Of a DNA stretch of 8,225 bases, positions 6,094 through 8,225 are shown in pieces. The notes under the pieces were generated by a model. It did no database searches. It had not been told where the DNA came from and worked only from the letters and a program-made list of their open reading frames with translations. The DNA comes from Candidatus Woesearchaeota archaeon (GTDB lineage: Archaea > Nanobdellota > Nanobdellia > Woesearchaeales > ARS49): contig JACQNB010000042.1 in assembly GCA_016203265.1 (NCBI GenBank), positions 1 to 8,225 on the forward strand. The letters run 5' to 3'. The number at the start of each line of letters is the position of its first letter. The stretch's first letter is position 1. The position numbers were made by a program, and so were the translations under genes.

Positions 6094-7155
6094 ATGAGGG
6101 CAGCCGTCATTTCCCAAGGGAGCATCTCGTCCAAATGGATCGCCGAGGAGTTGAAGAAGCACTTTGACGCGGTCGACGTGTTCGACATCCGCGAATTCGA
6201 GGTCTCGTTGGGCGGCAAGGAGCCCGAGGTCTTTTATGAGGGCAAGCCGCTCAAGAAGGAGTATGACTGCATTTATGCGAAAGGCTCATTTCGTTATGTT
6301 TCGTTGTTGCGTTCCTTGACCACGATTCTGGGCCAGCACGCCTACATGCCCATCCGTCCGGGCGCGTTCACGGTCGGCCACGACAAGCTGTTGACGCATT
6401 TGAAGCTGCAGACGGCGAACGTGCCGCAGCCCAAGACGTACGTCGTTTCCACGGCAGAGGCGGGCAAGAAGTTGCTGAAACGCATCCAATATCCGGTCGT
6501 GATGAAGCTGCCGTCGGGCACGCACGGCAAGGGGGTGATGTTTGCCGACAGTTTTGAAAGCGCGAGCTCAATGGTGGATGCGCTGGCGCTGCTGAAGCAG
6601 CCGTTCATGCTGCAGGAATACCTCGAGACGCACGGGACGGACACCCGCGCGTTCGTCATCGGCGACGAGGTCGTTGCTGCGATGAAGCGCGTGGCCGCGG
6701 AGGGGGAAAAGCGCGCAAACATCCACCAAGGGGGGTCTGCGTTGGCGTGCGAGCTTGATGAGTACACGAAGAAAGTGGCCATCGATACCGCTCGTGCGGT
6801 CGGAGCTGACGTGTGCGCCGTCGACATGCTGGTGACGAAAGGCAAGCCGTTGGTCATCGAAATCAATCTTTCTCCGGGCCTGCAGGGCATCACGCGCGCG
6901 ACCAAGATCAACGTCGCGGCGAAGATCGCGAAATTCCTGCACACGGGCGCGAAGCATTTCCGCATGAAGCAGGCCGGATTGGCGATCAAGGAAGTCGTGC
7001 CGGAGAAGGAGATCGTGACGCATCCGGAATTCAGGGGCACGCGCATGATTTTGCCGGACGTCGTGACGACGCTCACGAAGCTGTCCGAGCAGGACGAGGT
7101 GTCGATGGTCATGGAGAAGGGCAAAGTGACGATCAGGAAGGAGGAAGAAAAATGA
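6094..7155 (+). CDS. RimK-type ATP-grasp amino-acid ligase with AbrB-like C-terminal extension
   Basis: ATP-dependent carboxylate-amine ligase of the RimK/LysX/MptN family, forming an amide bond through an acylphosphate. Residues 1-90 are the N-terminal alpha/beta domain; HDK at 96-98 begins the ATP-grasp. Visible active-site elements are K138 in VVMKLPSGTHGKGVMF, E175 in LQEYLETHGTDTRAFVIGD with D183 and R185, NIHQGGSA at 209-216, Asp244, and E256/N258 in EINLSPGLQGI, the characteristic RimK metal and ATP signature. Core length (about 285 aa) is normal. The last 40 residues (312-350; RMILPDVV, LSEQDEVSMV, EKGKVTIRK) are extra and resemble a SpoVT/AbrB swapped-hairpin unit. Pairing with a retropepsin-like protease is typical of RimK systems; linkage to lysS makes translation machinery a possible target, but the acceptor and the added amino acid cannot be read from sequence. 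The stop overlaps the next start by ATGA. Confidence 0.92.
   Translation: MRAAVISQGSISSKWIAEELKKHFDAVDVFDIREFEVSLGGKEPEVFYEGKPLKKEYDCIYAKGSFRYVSLLRSLTTILGQHAYMPIRPGAFTVGHDKLLTHLKLQTANVPQPKTYVVSTAEAGKKLLKRIQYPVVMKLPSGTHGKGVMFADSFESASSMVDALALLKQPFMLQEYLETHGTDTRAFVIGDEVVAAMKRVAAEGEKRANIHQGGSALACELDEYTKKVAIDTARAVGADVCAVDMLVTKGKPLVIEINLSPGLQGITRATKINVAAKIAKFLHTGAKHFRMKQAGLAIKEVVPEKEIVTHPEFRGTRMILPDVVTTLTKLSEQDEVSMVMEKGKVTIRKEEEK
7140..7144 (+). promoter_or_regulatory. Ribosome binding site (GGAGG) of the Dph6-like gene
   Basis: GGAGG lies seven bases before the ATG at 7152, within the final codons of the ATP-grasp gene. It picks out 7152 as the start, even though the frame is open farther upstream. 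Confidence 0.75.
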
Positions 7156-7511
7156 AGCTGGGGATGTGGGTGTCGGGAAAATCGAACGGGCAGGTGTTGC
7201 TGAACTGGGCTATGGAGCAGAAGCACACCGTCGGCTGCTTCCTGACGATGGAGCCGAAGCATCCGTTGCCGTGGGCCACGGGCAACCTGGACGCGCTCAA
7301 GAAGGTGTCCGATAGCCGCAAGATCGACCTGTTGTTCAAGAGCGTGAAGGAGTCCGGCGACGAGAATTTCGCGGCGCTGGACGCGTTGATCAAGTTCGCG
7401 AAGGACAAGTACGGCGTCGAGGCGATATCCGTGTCCCGCGAGCCGGGCGTCGCGCAACCAATCCGCAACGCGGCGAAGAAGCTCAAGCTGAAGACGGTGC
7501 TGCAGCCGTGA
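7152..7511 (+). CDS. Half-length Dph6/DUF71-like protein with degenerate PP-loop
   Basis: A 119-aa protein matching only the N-terminal HUP/Rossmann half of archaeal diphthine-ammonia ligase (Dph6, DUF71). It keeps the strand-loop-helix start (MKLGMWVSGKSNGQVLLNWAM), the LTMEP strand, the NLDALKKVSD helix in place of N..L....A, the central ISVS strand and the final helix-strand (IRNAAKKLKLKTVLQP) that in full-length proteins leads into the missing second half. The ATP-pyrophosphatase SGGKDS motif reads SGKSNG, so ATP binding and ligase activity are doubtful. The start is fixed by GGAGG and the ATGA overlap with the ATP-grasp gene; the stop is a normal TGA and no remnant of a C-terminal half follows, because the convergent gene begins at the next base. 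It is therefore probably an intact, repurposed small protein rather than a fresh truncation, perhaps a regulatory subunit of the operon's enzymes. Fold assignment is by eye. Confidence 0.75.
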   Translation: MKLGMWVSGKSNGQVLLNWAMEQKHTVGCFLTMEPKHPLPWATGNLDALKKVSDSRKIDLLFKSVKESGDENFAALDALIKFAKDKYGVEAISVSREPGVAQPIRNAAKKLKLKTVLQP

Positions 7512-8225
7512 TTAGATTTCAGGATGGTCGCGCATATAGCGCCAGAGCTCTTCGTCAATCAATGAGTTTTCAAGATCGGTGCTGAGTTCTTTCGCGCGCT
7601 CGGGATTGTCGCCACGGACTTCCAGGAATTTCTTCGCATACTGGAACGCCTCTTTCTCGGTCAGTTGGTTGTTTTCCACATAATGATACAATGCCGTTCG
7701 GAGCGTTTCATCGTGGTATGTGCGCAATGATTCCCCTTGGAGTCCTGCGCAGGTGTCGTATTCGTCGAGATCGACGGCCTCATCGCAATCGATGAGAACA
7801 AGCCCTTGCGGCGTCCAGATTTTGTCGTCGAACTTCTCTGAATAAAATCCTCGTTGCTTGAGGTGGGCGTTGCACATGCGCGCTAGCATGTCGGCATCTG
7901 TGTCCCAGATCTGTTGGCGTTCTTTCTCTTCTGCGAGCAGGTCAAGTGGTGAGCGTCCTTCAACGAATGCGCTGTAAGCATATTGTTCATTCCCTTGCAC
8001 AAAATAACCAAGGGGTTCTGCGACAAGCACGCCTGCACGTTGAAGGCGCAAGGTATGCGCTGTTTCTTTCACAGAGGATTTTTCGATGTGAATTTTCGTT
8101 CCAGCAGGTGATTTGCTTCCATAGATTTGCATGCGCGGAGACTTAATCATGAATACTTCGTTTCCATCAGCGTTCTTGCGGACGATGCGTCTGTCTTCTT
8201 CTTTGATGACGTGCGCCGTTTTGTA
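7512..8225 (-). CDS. Kinase-fold (Kdo-kinase/RIO-like) protein, possible pseudokinase (5' partial)
   Basis: The ATG at 8150 would give 212 aa, but the frame stays open to the right edge (25 more codons of coding character, including RRIVRKNADGNEVFMIKSP), and K28 in this segment could be the beta-3 lysine, so the gene is probably cut by the window. Numbering from the edge: acidic helix SSVKETAHTLRLQRAGV at 50-66 with E54, VAEPLGYF at 68-75, hinge YSAFVEG at 84-90, catalytic-loop region GFYSEKFDDKIW at 126-137, then GLVLIDCDEA at 141-150. The order fits the lipopolysaccharide kinase/RIO-like superfamily. The DFG-equivalent Asp (IDCDEA) is kept, but HGDxxxxN is replaced by YSEKFDDK. The C-terminus is helical and highly charged, with no signal peptide. 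The gene looks visibly more AT-rich than the lysS operon. Its stop abuts the stop of the Dph6-like gene. Existence is confident; the function is unknown. Confidence 0.78.
   Translation of the reverse strand, partial: YKTAHVIKEEDRRIVRKNADGNEVFMIKSPRMQIYGSKSPAGTKIHIEKSSVKETAHTLRLQRAGVLVAEPLGYFVQGNEQYAYSAFVEGRSPLDLLAEEKERQQIWDTDADMLARMCNAHLKQRGFYSEKFDDKIWTPQGLVLIDCDEAVDLDEYDTCAGLQGESLRTYHDETLRTALYHYVENNQLTEKEAFQYAKKFLEVRGDNPERAKELSTDLENSLIDEELWRYMRDHPEI

Noticed and set aside
6813..7151. Upstream extension of the Dph6-like frame inside the ATP-grasp gene
   Set aside because: It reads as Arg/Gly/Asp-rich shadow protein; GGAGG and the ATGA overlap fix the start at 7152.
6342..7457. 371-codon minus-strand open frame
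   Set aside because: It is antisense to the ATP-grasp and Dph6-like genes, which have clear motifs and ribosome sites; its composition is typical of a shadow frame.

Overview
The window reads as a compact, fairly GC-rich archaeal chromosome segment, most plausibly from a DPANN-type lineage (Woesearchaeota-like); this taxonomic call is an inference. The clues are an AbrB-like domain fused to PhoU (an arrangement typical of archaea), a class II lysyl-tRNA synthetase whose motif 2 reads like the eukaryotic/archaeal version, a relative of the archaeal/eukaryotic Dph6 (DUF71) family, and a TTTATAAA TATA element in the only real intergenic gap. Nearly every base is coding. No rRNA, tRNA, CRISPR array, insertion sequence or long repeat was seen.

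Layout. 3-875 (+): 3' part of an AbrB-PhoU regulator whose start lies left of the window. 872-3235 and 3232-4131 (-): a two-gene operon encoding a 299-aa coiled-coil protein of unknown function, then a 787-aa multidomain protein with a receiver-like N-terminus, a TPR-like segment and a kinase-fold region that lacks the canonical catalytic Asp. 4132-4254: divergent promoter region with a palindromic TATA box almost exactly midway between the two start codons. 4255-7511 (+): a tightly packed operon of lysS, a RimK-associated retropepsin-like protease, a RimK-type ATP-grasp ligase with an AbrB-like tail, and a half-length Dph6-like protein with a degenerate PP-loop. 7512-8225 (-): another kinase-fold protein with an altered catalytic loop, running off the right edge.

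How the genes may work together. The ATP-grasp/retropepsin pair belongs to families thought to add and trim amino acids on proteins or small molecules. Co-translation with LysRS and a degenerate ATP-pyrophosphatase-like protein suggests a translation-linked modification module, though the substrate cannot be read from sequence. The leftward pair looks like a scaffold or sensor complex (coiled coil plus receiver/TPR/pseudokinase). Both convergent junctions are extremely tight (shared CTAG stops at 872-875; abutting stops at 7511/7512) and show no obvious terminator.
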